A stretch of DNA of 64,000 bases. Origin: Sedimentitalea nanhaiensis DSM 24252. GTDB lineage: Bacteria > Pseudomonadota > Alphaproteobacteria > Rhodobacterales > Rhodobacteraceae. The notes under the pieces were generated by a model. It saw nothing but the letters and a program-made list of their open reading frames with translations. It searched no databases and was not told the origin of the DNA. The stretch is taken from positions 1,714,483 through 1,778,482 of the forward strand of contig NZ_KI421509.1 of the NCBI RefSeq assembly GCF_000473225.1, in the 5' to 3' direction. This document shows positions 24,428-34,400 of the stretch, one piece after another. A program made the position numbers and the translations under genes. The stretch's first letter is position 1, and every line of letters begins with the position of its first letter.

Positions 24428-25552
24428 TCAGAACAGATCGGGAAACAATCGCTTCAGGCTTTCGGGGCGATAGCCGGGCACCGCATCCAGCCGCTGTTGC
24501 ACGGTAAAGGACAGGTCGGCCTTTTTCTGCGGTCCCGCGCGCCAGACCAGCAGATCGCGGGCGATGCCGTAGATCGGCGATGGATCGCGCAGCACCGGCA
24601 CATCGTCGCAAGGATCAGGTGCCGCATCCAGCAACACCACGTCAGAGCGCAGGGTCAGACCGGCGCGTTTTGCGCCCTGGGCGATCCAGTCCAGAGTGAT
24701 CGCCGACAGGCAATCGCTGGCCCCGGTGCCGCCGGTGATGCCGTGATCGCCAATGAACCACTGTTGCTGAAACGGGCGCTCCGGGCCGGTGTCGCCCCGG
24801 TTCAGACCGGGACCGGCGTCGGAGTCATCCAGGTTGTCCCAAGGCGAGGGCGCAAAGAAGGCGCGGCGTTCATCCAGCGCCAAGGCCTGGCGCGCACTTT
24901 GCACCATGCTGGACAGATCGGTATCGTGAAACTGATATTTGCGGTTCCAGAGTTGGGCAATGCCTCCCAGCAGCTGGGCCGGAATACCAAGCGAGCCGAC
25001 CGTATCCCAAACCCCGAGATATGAAATCCGCACCAGAGCGCTGTTGTCGTTGCGGGCAGCCTGTTCGGCCTTTGAGGTGGCGAAACGCGGAGACATCTTT
25101 TTGCGCGCGGCCTGAACCTGCGGCGCGTCGGGGTGGTTGTCGGCCCCGGAGCTTTTGTAGAGTTTGAACGCATCCCCGAGCGCAGGACCGGTGTAGTCCT
25201 GCAGGATGCCGCATTTGCGGATCATCCCGGCCAGAGAACGCGCGGTATAGGCGCCACGCGAAAAGCCGAAGATCAGGATTTCGTCGCCGGGTTCATAGGT
25301 TTTGCAGATATAGGCGTAGGCCTGTTTGATGTTGTGATCCAGGCCCCAGCCAAAAGCACCGCCCCCGATCCGGTTGAACGCGTTGGCGAAAAAACCGCCG
25401 GTGTTGCGCGCCACACCGACCCCCGGAAAGTAATGCGCGATCTGAACCCCGGCCTGTTGATCGACCGCATTGTACAGCGCGACCACATGGGTGCGGTCCC
25501 GCGCATCAGGAGAATTCCAGGTGCCATCGCAGAATACAGCGATCCGTTTCAT
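24428..25552 (-). CDS. DUF2235 alpha/beta hydrolase
   Basis: This 374-aa protein starts MKRIAVFCDGTWNSPD, the typical DUF2235 beginning, and has the nucleophile elbow GFSRGAYTARSLAGM (about residues 100-114). DUF2235 proteins are alpha/beta hydrolases; some are type VI secretion phospholipase effectors, but no T6SS gene is near, so the role here is open. The ATG at 25552 is chosen by family similarity. Confidence 0.9.
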   Translation of the reverse strand: MKRIAVFCDGTWNSPDARDRTHVVALYNAVDQQAGVQIAHYFPGVGVARNTGGFFANAFNRIGGGAFGWGLDHNIKQAYAYICKTYEPGDEILIFGFSRGAYTARSLAGMIRKCGILQDYTGPALGDAFKLYKSSGADNHPDAPQVQAARKKMSPRFATSKAEQAARNDNSALVRISYLGVWDTVGSLGIPAQLLGGIAQLWNRKYQFHDTDLSSMVQSARQALALDERRAFFAPSPWDNLDDSDAGPGLNRGDTGPERPFQQQWFIGDHGITGGTGASDCLSAITLDWIAQGAKRAGLTLRSDVVLLDAAPDPCDDVPVLRDPSPIYGIARDLLVWRAGPQKKADLSFTVQQRLDAVPGYRPESLKRLFPDLF

Positions 25553-25688
25553 GTAAAATGCCCTTATGAAATGCCGTGAAAAATAGCACGGATCGACGTA
25601 TCCGGCAATGAAGCCGAACACCCATGGCGATAGCGCCGGGATGCGGATTCAAATCAGGCGGGTCCGGGTTGGATCAGGCGGGCTCCGG

Positions 25689-26327
25689 TCAGACCGGAAC
25701 GGGGCTGAGTTGCAGAACGCCCATCATTTCCAACCCGACCAGAACCGCATCGACCGCAACCGTGGCCAGCACCATGCCCATCACCCGGCTGACGACGCTG
25801 GCCCCGGTCGCGCCGATCACGCGCTGGATCCCTCCGGCCAACAGCAGCGCCAGCAAGGTGATGCCCAGCACCGCCAAGAGCAGCACCGCCGTCACCGCCT
25901 GTTCGGCGACCGAGTTGCCGTGATTGTCGGTCAGGATCACCACCGCCAGCATCGCACCGGGCGAGGCGATCGACGGGATCGCCAGCGGGAAAACCGCGCC
26001 GGAGAGATCCTCGGACCCCGCCTCTTCGATTTCGGAGGCCGGTTTGGATTCGCCAAAGATCATGTTGAGGGCAAACAGGAACAACACGATGCCGCCCGCG
26101 ATCTGGAACGTGCCCAGCCGCAGCCCCAGGGCTTCGAGCAGGAACTGGCCACCGACCAGAAACACCATCAGAACCGCGGCGGCGACCACGATGGCGCGCA
26201 CCGCAAAGGCGCGGTGCATATGCGGCGACACGCCTGCGGCAGCAAACAGGAACACCGGGATCGAGCCGATCGGGTCGATGACCACAAACAGGGTGATGAA
26301 CTCACGAAGAGTCGTCTGCATGTCCAT
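25689..26327 (-). CDS. MarC-family integral membrane protein
   Basis: This 212-aa protein has six predicted membrane helices and the MarC patterns FVVIDPIGSIPVF near the N-terminus and PLAIPSIASPGAM in the middle. The function of the family is unknown; an early link to antibiotic resistance in E. coli was not supported. It lies 37 bp after der on the same strand. Confidence 0.93.
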   Translation of the reverse strand: MDMQTTLREFITLFVVIDPIGSIPVFLFAAAGVSPHMHRAFAVRAIVVAAAVLMVFLVGGQFLLEALGLRLGTFQIAGGIVLFLFALNMIFGESKPASEIEEAGSEDLSGAVFPLAIPSIASPGAMLAVVILTDNHGNSVAEQAVTAVLLLAVLGITLLALLLAGGIQRVIGATGASVVSRVMGMVLATVAVDAVLVGLEMMGVLQLSPVPV

Positions 26328-26364
26328 CTCTGTGGTCCTTTCGTGGCTCTCGGTCTGGTGTTGG

Positions 26365-27840
26365 CTATCGGTCGGTGCGTCGCCCGTCGGTGTGCTTGCG
26401 CAGCTTGCTGGGGCCGGCCTTTTTACGCCCCTTATAGGGGTTGGCGTCGTTCTGACTGCGCAGATACAGGCGGATCGGGGTGCCGGGCATGTCGAAATCG
26501 GTGCGCAACCCGTTGACCAGATAGCGCGTATAGCTGGCAGGCATCTTGTCCGGGTGGCTGCACATCACCACGAAACCCGGCGGGCGGGTCTTGGCCTGGG
26601 TCATATAGCGCAGCTTGATCCGCTTGCCCTGCGGCGCAGGGGGCGGGTGCTGTTCCAGCATCCCGGTCAGCCAGCGGTTCAGCGCGGCGGTGGGCACCCG
26701 GCGGTTCCAGACTTCGTGCGCGCGCATGATGGCCGTGTGCAGGCGGTCCAGCCCCCTGCCCGTCTTGGCGCTGACGGTGACCAGAGGCGCGCCGCGCAGC
26801 TGCGGCAACAGGCGTTCGAACGATTCGCGCAGATCGCGCAGCTTTTCCTGCTTGTCCTCTTCGATATCCCATTTGTTCACGGCGATGACCACGGCGCGGC
26901 CTTCGCGTTCGGCCAGATCGGCGATGCGCAGATCCTGTTGTTCAAACGGAATCGCCGCGTCCAGCAGCACCACCACCACCTCGGCGAACTTGACCGCGCG
27001 CAACCCGTCACCAACCGAGAGCTTTTCCAGTTTCTCCTGCACCTTGGCCTTGCGGCGCATCCCGGCGGTGTCAAAGATGCGCATCGGCACACCGACCCCG
27101 TCCGGCCCGGCCCAGTCGATCTGCAACGAGATCGAATCACGGGTGATTCCCGCCTCGGGACCGGTCAGCAGCCGCTCTTCGCCAAGGATACGGTTGATCA
27201 GGGTGGATTTGCCCGCGTTGGGGCGGCCCACGACCGCAACCTGCAGCGGTTTGGCGCTGGTTGGCACGTGCGAGGGTTCCTGATCGTCGTCTTCGTCCAG
27301 ATCGACGTCGGTGTCCGGGGCGTCGGTCTGGGCGCGCAGTTCGAACTGGTCGGCCAGCGGCATCAGCTGGGTATAAAGGTCGTTCAGGCCTTCGTTATGT
27401 TCCGCCGACATGCGGATCGGTTCGCCCAGCCCCAGGCCATAGGCTTCGAGCACACCGGCATCGGCGGCGGATCCTTCGGCCTTGTTGGCGGCCAGAATCA
27501 CATGAGCGCTGCGCTTGCGCAGGATTTCGGCGAACATCTGATCGTTGGCAGTAACCCCGGCGCGGGCGTCGAGCATGAACAGGCAGACATCGGCCATATC
27601 CACGGCGCGTTCCGTCAGACGCCGCATCCGGCCCTGCAGGCTGTCGTCGGTGGCGTCCTCCAGCCCGGCGGTATCGATCACGGTGAACCGCAGATCGGCC
27701 AGACGCGCCGCGCCTTCGCGCAAGTCACGGGTGACACCGGGGGTGTCGTCGACCAGCGCCAGGCGTTTGCCGACGAGGCGATTGAACAATGTGGACTTGC
27801 CCACGTTGGGGCGTCCCACGATGGCGAGCGTGAAGGACAT
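26365..27840 (-). CDS. der: Ribosome-assembly GTPase Der (EngA)
   Basis: This 491-aa protein has two tandem GTPase domains with P-loops GRPNVGKST (about 8-16) and GRPNAGKST (about 203-211), NKxD-type motifs (NKAEG in the first, NKWD in the second) and a C-terminal KH-like domain. It acts in 50S subunit maturation. It sits downstream of bamB in the gene order CpoB-like, bamB, der, common in alphaproteobacteria. Confidence 0.97.
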   Translation of the reverse strand: MSFTLAIVGRPNVGKSTLFNRLVGKRLALVDDTPGVTRDLREGAARLADLRFTVIDTAGLEDATDDSLQGRMRRLTERAVDMADVCLFMLDARAGVTANDQMFAEILRKRSAHVILAANKAEGSAADAGVLEAYGLGLGEPIRMSAEHNEGLNDLYTQLMPLADQFELRAQTDAPDTDVDLDEDDDQEPSHVPTSAKPLQVAVVGRPNAGKSTLINRILGEERLLTGPEAGITRDSISLQIDWAGPDGVGVPMRIFDTAGMRRKAKVQEKLEKLSVGDGLRAVKFAEVVVVLLDAAIPFEQQDLRIADLAEREGRAVVIAVNKWDIEEDKQEKLRDLRESFERLLPQLRGAPLVTVSAKTGRGLDRLHTAIMRAHEVWNRRVPTAALNRWLTGMLEQHPPPAPQGKRIKLRYMTQAKTRPPGFVVMCSHPDKMPASYTRYLVNGLRTDFDMPGTPIRLYLRSQNDANPYKGRKKAGPSKLRKHTDGRRTDR

Positions 27841-27890
27841 TCTGGCAGCTTTCGATCCGGATCAGATGCGCCATGTAGCGCATTCGCGCG

Positions 27891-29228
27891 TCAACGGAAA
27901 GCGTGCAGTTCACCATCGCCGCCCATGACATACAGCGTCTGACCGGCCACCACCGGCGAACTGGAGGCGCCACCGGGAATCGCAACGCTTGCGGTCAGTG
28001 CCCCATTTTCCGGCGCGAAGAACCGCAGCTGGCCATCGCTGGAGGCGACAATGACGCGGCCACCGGCCAGGATCGGGCCATAATTGGCATAGACCGCGGC
28101 GCGTCTGCGCGGCTTGTCCTTGATAAAGTTGGGCAGATCCACCGCCCAGATCACCGCGCCGTCGCGGGTGTCGATGCGCACCAGCTTGTTGCGGTCGGTG
28201 ACCGAGAAGATGCTGTCGCCCGCGGGCCAGACCGGGCTGAGCGCGCCTTCGCGGGCGGTCCAGAGCCGCTCGCCGCTGTCGGCGTCAAAGGCGGCGATGC
28301 GGCCCGAATGGTTGCCGACATAGATGCGGTCCCCAACCGCCACGGGCCCGCCGGTGACGTCGCCGATACGCGCGATGGCGCGACCTACGCGCTGTCCGGC
28401 CACCGTTGCGGTCCAGCGCCGCAGCCCGCCACGCCGGAACGCACCGACGACATCGCCGGAGCCATAGGAGAACACCACGTAATCGTTGACCACGATCGGA
28501 GCCGGCGCGCCCAATACGTTGGTAATGCTGGGCGTGGCCTCGATCTGCCAGGCGATGCGGCCATTGTCGGTGCGCAGGGCCCAGCCGATGTTGTCTCCGG
28601 CCACCAGATACACCAGCCCGTCGCGCACGGTCGGCGCACCGCTGCCGGTGGAATCCAGCTTTTGCGACCAGCGCTTGCCCCCGGTTCTGGCGTCCAGCGC
28701 CGTAATCAGGCCGAATCCGGACGAAACATAGAGGGTGCCGTTGTCATAGGACATGCCGCCGCCGGTGGCCTGTCCCTCGCGGTCGGTTGCCGGGGTCAGG
28801 TCGGTGCTCCAGACCAGGCCGCCGCCCGGCGCGACGGCCGAAACCCGCGCGCCGCTGTCCAGCGTATAGATCAGCCCGCCCGCCACCACCGGCGAGGCGG
28901 TGATGCGCTGGCGGCGGCTGTTGCCGGATCCGATGGAGGCGGACCAGACCCGCTGCGGCGCGGCGCGCAGGGCCGGATGGGCGGTGCGGTAGGCCTGGGT
29001 GCCAAACGGTTGTGCCCATGCCGCATTGGCGCTTTGCGCGGGCAGGCGGATCGCGCGGCTGCTGTTTGTGACGGTCCGCGCCGTGGCCGGGGCATCTGCG
29101 AGCAGCGGTCGGATGTCTTCTCGCGGGCCGGGAAGAATGACCTCTTTCTCGGCGCAGGCGCTCAGAAACAGGGCGGTGGCGGCCAGCAGGGCCAGCCCCA
29201 TGCGCGAGGAATGAAACGCTGCCATCAT
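27891..29228 (-). CDS. bamB: PQQ-repeat outer-membrane assembly lipoprotein BamB
   Basis: This 445-aa protein has a lipoprotein signal (LLAATALFLSAC, lipobox Cys) and a series of beta-propeller blades with PQQ-type motifs (for example VYLVAGDNIGWALRTDNGRI and IYVGNHSGRIAAFDADSG). BamB assists BamA in inserting outer-membrane proteins. The start is ATG 29228 or the next codon. It lies between the CpoB-like gene and der. Confidence 0.92.
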   Translation of the reverse strand: MMAAFHSSRMGLALLAATALFLSACAEKEVILPGPREDIRPLLADAPATARTVTNSSRAIRLPAQSANAAWAQPFGTQAYRTAHPALRAAPQRVWSASIGSGNSRRQRITASPVVAGGLIYTLDSGARVSAVAPGGGLVWSTDLTPATDREGQATGGGMSYDNGTLYVSSGFGLITALDARTGGKRWSQKLDSTGSGAPTVRDGLVYLVAGDNIGWALRTDNGRIAWQIEATPSITNVLGAPAPIVVNDYVVFSYGSGDVVGAFRRGGLRRWTATVAGQRVGRAIARIGDVTGGPVAVGDRIYVGNHSGRIAAFDADSGERLWTAREGALSPVWPAGDSIFSVTDRNKLVRIDTRDGAVIWAVDLPNFIKDKPRRRAAVYANYGPILAGGRVIVASSDGQLRFFAPENGALTASVAIPGGASSSPVVAGQTLYVMGGDGELHAFR

Positions 29229-29287
29229 GAGTGTCTGCCTGTCTTCCTGTTCCTGCCGGTCTGTTCCTGCCACTGCGGGCCGGTCGC

Positions 29288-29962
29288 TTATCCCTGCGAG
29301 CGCGGGGTCGGTTCGGGGGTGCCGCCGAGCGCCACAATCACCTGAGAGACCCGCTGTTGCAAGTCCGCGCTGCTTTCGGCGTCTTGCAGGATCGCCTGCA
29401 GCCGCTCCAGCGCCGCATCGACATTGCCCTGTTCGATGTCGATCAGGGCCAATTGCTCTTGCGCCAGCAGATGCAGCGGCGCGCCGGGCTGGGCCAGCGC
29501 TTCGAACTGCAAACGCCGCTCGTCGGGCGACAGGATGCCGGCCTGCAATGTCAGCGCCTTGAAGCTGGCGATCTGACGATAGATTTCCGGCAGGTCGCCA
29601 TCGGAGGTGGCAATGGCATTCAATTCGCTGACGGCGGCCTCGGTTTGGCCCGCCTCGGCCTGGCTGGCGGCGGTCATGAAGCGCAGCAAGGCCTCACCGC
29701 CGGGCGTCTGCGCCGTGACCTCTTGCAGGGCCACCGCGCGCGCCTCTGCCCGGTTGGACGCCAGAGCGGCGATGATGCTGTCGCCCAGCTGCTCCGCTTC
29801 GGCCCTGGCCTGGGCCTTGCGGTATTCGTTGTAGGACGCGCCGCCGACGATCAGAACGATCAGCACGACGGCGATCCATCCATAGCGCCTGAACATCAGG
29901 AACAGCCGGTCGCGACGGACCTCTTCGGTCACTTCGTCGATGAAACTGTCTGTGTCGCTCAT
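29288..29962 (-). CDS. YfgM/CpoB-like tetratricopeptide membrane protein
   Basis: This 224-aa protein has a cytoplasmic N-terminus, one membrane helix (about 29-47) and a periplasmic helical-repeat region, matching the TPR_21 (YfgM) architecture. YfgM is an ancillary SecYEG-associated protein in E. coli, and the same arrangement with bamB and der is known there. Its stop is 59 bp before bamB. Function is inferred from architecture and order. Confidence 0.85.
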   Translation of the reverse strand: MSDTDSFIDEVTEEVRRDRLFLMFRRYGWIAVVLIVLIVGGASYNEYRKAQARAEAEQLGDSIIAALASNRAEARAVALQEVTAQTPGGEALLRFMTAASQAEAGQTEAAVSELNAIATSDGDLPEIYRQIASFKALTLQAGILSPDERRLQFEALAQPGAPLHLLAQEQLALIDIEQGNVDAALERLQAILQDAESSADLQQRVSQVIVALGGTPEPTPRSQG

Positions 29963-30118
29963 CCGTACTGCTCCCGAGATCTGGCCATTCGCGACTGCGG
30001 CCCCGGAATACAGGGCGCGGGTCGATTTGCCCCCTCTTACCGTGCAAGTTCGGGCAAGCCAAGTGGCCGACCCCAGGCATTTGCCTGTGCGCTTGCACCG
30101 GGGCCTGAAAAAAAATAA

Positions 30119-30138
30119 ACTGAACTGGTTGGTTCAGT
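30119..30138. promoter_or_regulatory. Perfect palindromic operator upstream of RND operon
   Basis: ACTGAAC (30119-30125) and GTTCAGT (30132-30138) form a perfect 7-bp inverted repeat with a 6-bp centre, 111 bp upstream of the RND adaptor start. Shape and place match TetR-family operators of efflux pumps. No regulator gene is adjacent. A second inverted repeat (GGTCCC near 30180 with GGGACC near 30202) lies between it and the start codon. Confidence 0.55.
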
Positions 30139-30249
30139 ATGGAGCCGGGTCGAAAACTGCATATATGCGGCACGTGTTCGGTCCCGGTACGACCGTTGTT
30201 GGGACCCGACCTTCAGAAATGCGACGATTTTAAGATTTAAGAGGCCTTG

Positions 30250-31482
30250 ATGCGATTGATCCCCGTTCTTACCGCAATTCTGGTAATGCTTGCGCTGTAT
30301 GGTATCGTATTCCAGCGAGAGGCACTGTTCAGTTTTGCACGCGGGGATGCCGGTGCCGAACCGCTGGAACAGACCGATACCGGGGACGCGGCGGCCACCA
30401 GCGCCGCGCCGGCGATCGGTGTTGTGGTGCTGCGCAGCCAAGCGCAGCAGATCGACAGCGCGGTGATCCTGCGCGGCCAGACCAAGGCGCTGCGCCAGGT
30501 CGAAGTCCGGGCCGAGACCTCGGCCAACGTGATTTCCGAGCCGCTGCGCAAGGGCACATATGTGCAGACCGGGGATCTGCTGTGCAAGCTGGATCCGGGC
30601 ACACGCGAATCGGCGTTGGCCGAGGCGCAGGCGCGGCTGAGCGAGGCCAAGAGCCGGGTGCCTGAAACCAAGGCACGGCTGGCCGAGGCGCAGGCGCTGT
30701 TGGCCGAGGCCAAGATCAATTTCAACGCGGCGCAAAAGTTGTCCGAAGGCGGTTATGCGTCGGATACGCGGCTGGCCTCGGCCCAGGCGGCGATGCGCTC
30801 TGCCGAAGCCGGGATCGCCACCGCGACATCGGGGCTTGAAACCTCGAAATCCGGCATCGAGGCGGCCGCAGCCGCCGTTGCCGCCGCCAGCCGCGAGATC
30901 GAGCGACTGGAAATCCGCGCTCCGTTCGAAGGTTTGCTGGAATCCGATACCGCCGAACTGGGCAGCCTGATGCAGCCGGGCAGCCTGTGCGCCACGATCA
31001 TTCAACTGGATCCGATCAAGCTGGTCGGATACGTGCCCGAGACCGACGTGAACCGGGTCAGGATCGGCGCGCCGGCCGGAGCCGAGTTGACCAATGGCAG
31101 CCGGGTGCAGGGGCAGGTCATGTTCATCAGCCGCTCGGCCGATTCCGCGACCCGCACATTCGAGGTGGAAATCAGCGTGCCGAATCCTGACCTGACGATT
31201 CGCGACGGGCAGACCGCCGAGATCGCCATCGCGGCGGACGGTGCGATGGCGCACCGGTTGCCGCAATCGGCGCTGACGCTGAACAATGACGGCCAGCTTG
31301 GGGTGCGCATCGTCGGCGAGGATGAAATCGTCGCGTTCCGCCCCGTCGAGCTGCTGCGCGACGACGTGGACGGCATCTGGGTCAGCGGGCTGTCGGACAG
31401 TGCCGACGTGATCGTGGTGGGGCAGGATTTTGTCACCGAGGGTGTCCGGGTCAAACCGACCTATCGGGAGGCCGCGAAATGA
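30250..31482 (+). CDS. RND efflux periplasmic adaptor
   Basis: This 410-aa membrane-fusion protein has an N-terminal membrane helix (about 3-20), a first lipoyl half (KGTYVQTGDLLCKLDPG), an Ala/Glu-rich coiled coil (about 115-215), the second half (RAPFEGLLESDTAELG) and a beta-barrel with RTFEVEISVPN. ATG 30250 follows AAGAGG at good spacing. Its stop overlaps the pump ATG by 4 nt. It connects the inner-membrane pump to an outer-membrane channel encoded elsewhere. Confidence 0.94.
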   Translation: MRLIPVLTAILVMLALYGIVFQREALFSFARGDAGAEPLEQTDTGDAAATSAAPAIGVVVLRSQAQQIDSAVILRGQTKALRQVEVRAETSANVISEPLRKGTYVQTGDLLCKLDPGTRESALAEAQARLSEAKSRVPETKARLAEAQALLAEAKINFNAAQKLSEGGYASDTRLASAQAAMRSAEAGIATATSGLETSKSGIEAAAAAVAAASREIERLEIRAPFEGLLESDTAELGSLMQPGSLCATIIQLDPIKLVGYVPETDVNRVRIGAPAGAELTNGSRVQGQVMFISRSADSATRTFEVEISVPNPDLTIRDGQTAEIAIAADGAMAHRLPQSALTLNNDGQLGVRIVGEDEIVAFRPVELLRDDVDGIWVSGLSDSADVIVVGQDFVTEGVRVKPTYREAAK

Positions 31483-34400
31483 CTGGCATCGTCGCCTGGG
31501 CCTCTGAACGGGCCCGGATGGTCTTGGCCTTTATCGCACTGTCGCTGATCATCGGCGGCTTTGCCTATGTGAGCCTGCCCAAAGAGGGCGAGCCCGATAT
31601 CGAGATCCCGGCCCTGTTCGTGTCGGTGCAGTTTCCGGGCATTTCGGCCGAGGACAGTGAAAGCCTGCTGGTCAAGGTGATGGAGACCGAGCTGGCCGAT
31701 CTGGACGGGCTGAAAACCATGTCCAGCACGGCGGCGGAAAACTATGCCGGGGTGGCGCTGGAGTTCGATTTCGGCTGGGACAAGACCGCGATCATGGCCG
31801 ATGTGCGCGATGCGATGAACACCGCGCAGGGCGATTTTCCCGAAGGGGCCGAACAGTACAGCATCACGGAAATCAACTTTTCCGAATTCCCCATCGTCAT
31901 CGTCAACCTGACCGGCGCGGTGCCCGAACGCACCATGGCGCGCATCGCCAAGGATCTGCAGGACGATCTGGAAGCGCTGGATGCGGTGCTGGAGGCCGGG
32001 ATCGCGGGCAATCGCGACGAAATGCTGGAGGTGGTGATCGACCCGCTGCGGCTGGAGGCCTATAACATCACCGCGCTGGAACTGATCAATGTGGTGCAGA
32101 ACAACAACCAGCTGATCGCGGCGGGCGAGATCGAGACGGCGCAGGGCAAGTTCAGCGTCAAGATCCCGTCCAGTTTCGATGAACCGCGCGATGTCTACAA
32201 CCTGCCGGTCAAGACCAATGGCGACCGGGTGGTGACGCTGGGCGAATTGGCCGAGATCAATTTCACCTTCGAGGATCGCACCGGCACCGCCCGGTTCAAC
32301 GGCGAAGCGACGGTGGCGTTGCAGGTCGTCAAGCGCAAGGGCTATAACCTGATCGACACCGTGGCGCTGGTCAAGGAAACGCTGGCCGCGAGCAAGGCCA
32401 AGTGGCCGCCGGAACTGCAGGCCGCCGTCAAGGTCGGCACCAGCAACGACCAGAGCCGGGTTGTGGGGTCGATGGTCAGCCAGCTCGAAGGGTCGGTGCT
32501 GACCGCCGTGGCGCTGGTGATGATCGTGGTGCTGGCGGCACTTGGCAGCCGGGCGGCGCTGTTGGTCGGGTTTGCGATTCCGACCTCGTTCCTGTTGTGT
32601 TTCGCCTTTCTGGCGGTGATGGGGGTGACGATTTCCAACATCGTGATGTTCGGTCTGATCCTGGCCGTCGGCATGCTGGTGGATGGTGCCATCGTGGTGG
32701 TGGAATATGCCGACAAGCGCATCAAGGAGGGCGTCGGCCCGATGCACGCCTATGTCGAAGCGGCGCAGCGGATGTTCTGGCCCATCGTCAGTTCGACCGC
32801 CACCACCCTGTGCGCGTTCCTGCCGATGCTGTTCTGGCCCGGCGTGCCGGGCGAGTTCATGGGCATGCTGCCGGTGACGCTGATCTTTGTGCTCTCGGCC
32901 AGCCTGATCGTGGCGCTGGTGTACCTGCCGGTGATGGGCGGCGTCACCGGGCGGATGAGCCGCCTGTTCGGCAACCTGTCGGACGCATTGCGCCGCCGCC
33001 TGCCCTGGGTGGCACGGGCGGCCCTGGTGCCGCCTGCCCTGTACCTGATGTTTCTGGGGGCGATGCAGGTGCTGAACCCGGCCTATCTGTTGCCTGCGGG
33101 CACGCCGGGGGTGGCGGGGTCGCCGTTTGGCGGAATGCTGTTCCTGTTCGGCGCCTTTGCGGCGTCGGTCACGCTGGGGGCGGCCAGCATTCAACGTGCG
33201 CCGCGCGCAATCGACACCAGCCACCGGCACACGCCGTTCGGCCATTTCATCAAGTTCATCGCCGGCAATCCGGTGATGCCGATCGTGGCCGTCGCGACGG
33301 TGTTCGCGGGCGTGTTCTATGTCGCCGCCGTATTGTTTCCGGCCAATTCGCGCGGGGTCGAGTTCTTTGTCGAATCCGAGCCGGAACAGGCCACCGTCTA
33401 TGTGCGCGCGCGCGGCAATCTCTCGCTGGCGGAAATCGATGCCATGGTGGGCCAGGTCGAAGACGTGATCCGCGCCCATCCGGCGGTGATCAACGTGTTT
33501 TCATTTGCCGGGGACGGCGGGCTGAACACCGATGCCAGCGGAAACCAGTCGCCGCCCGATACCGTCGGTCAGGTCCAGTTCGAGATCATCCCCTGGGAGG
33601 ACCGCCCCCAGGTCGACCAGCCGTTCCTGAACGACCGGTTCACCCGCCATGTCACCGCCCCCGAATATGACGGCGACTTCGTCATCGAGCAGTTGAACGC
33701 CGAACTGGCAAAGCTGCCGGGTTTTGAGGCCGAGATCCTGGCCCTGGCGCAGGGTCCGGCCTCGGGCAAGCCGGTGCATCTGCGGCTGAAGGGCGACGAT
33801 TGGGACGATCTGACCGCGGCCGCCCATCTGGCGCGGGACCGTTTCGAGGCCCTGCCCGGGCTGACCCAGATCGAGGACAGCCTGCCGCTGCCCGGAATCG
33901 ACTGGCAGATCGACGTGGATGTAGAGAAGGCCGGGCGCTATGGTGCCGACGTGGCGACGGTGGGCGGCATGGTGCAGCTGGTGACGCGCGGCATCCTGCT
34001 GGACACGATGCGGGTGGACAGCAGCGACGAGGAAATCGAGATCCGGGTGCGCCTGCCCGAGAACGACAGGGTGCTGAGCACGCTGGATTCGATGAAGGTG
34101 CGCACACCGGACGGGTTGATCCCGCTCAGCAATTTCATCAGCCGCAAGCCGGTCGAGAAACTGGCCAAGATCAGCCGCGTTGATCAACAGCGCTACTATG
34201 ACGTCAAGGCGGATGTCGCCACCGGCCTGTCCAAGGTGGTGCGCAGCGATGCCGATACCGGAAACGACATCCGCATGGGGGTTCTGCGCGCGTTGCCCGA
34301 GGGCGAGCTCGCGGGCGGCGCAACCCTCCAGACCCCCAACGGCGGCACTCAGGAGATCGTGTCGCTGCTGGGCGATGGTGTCAATATCGAAGACCTGCGC

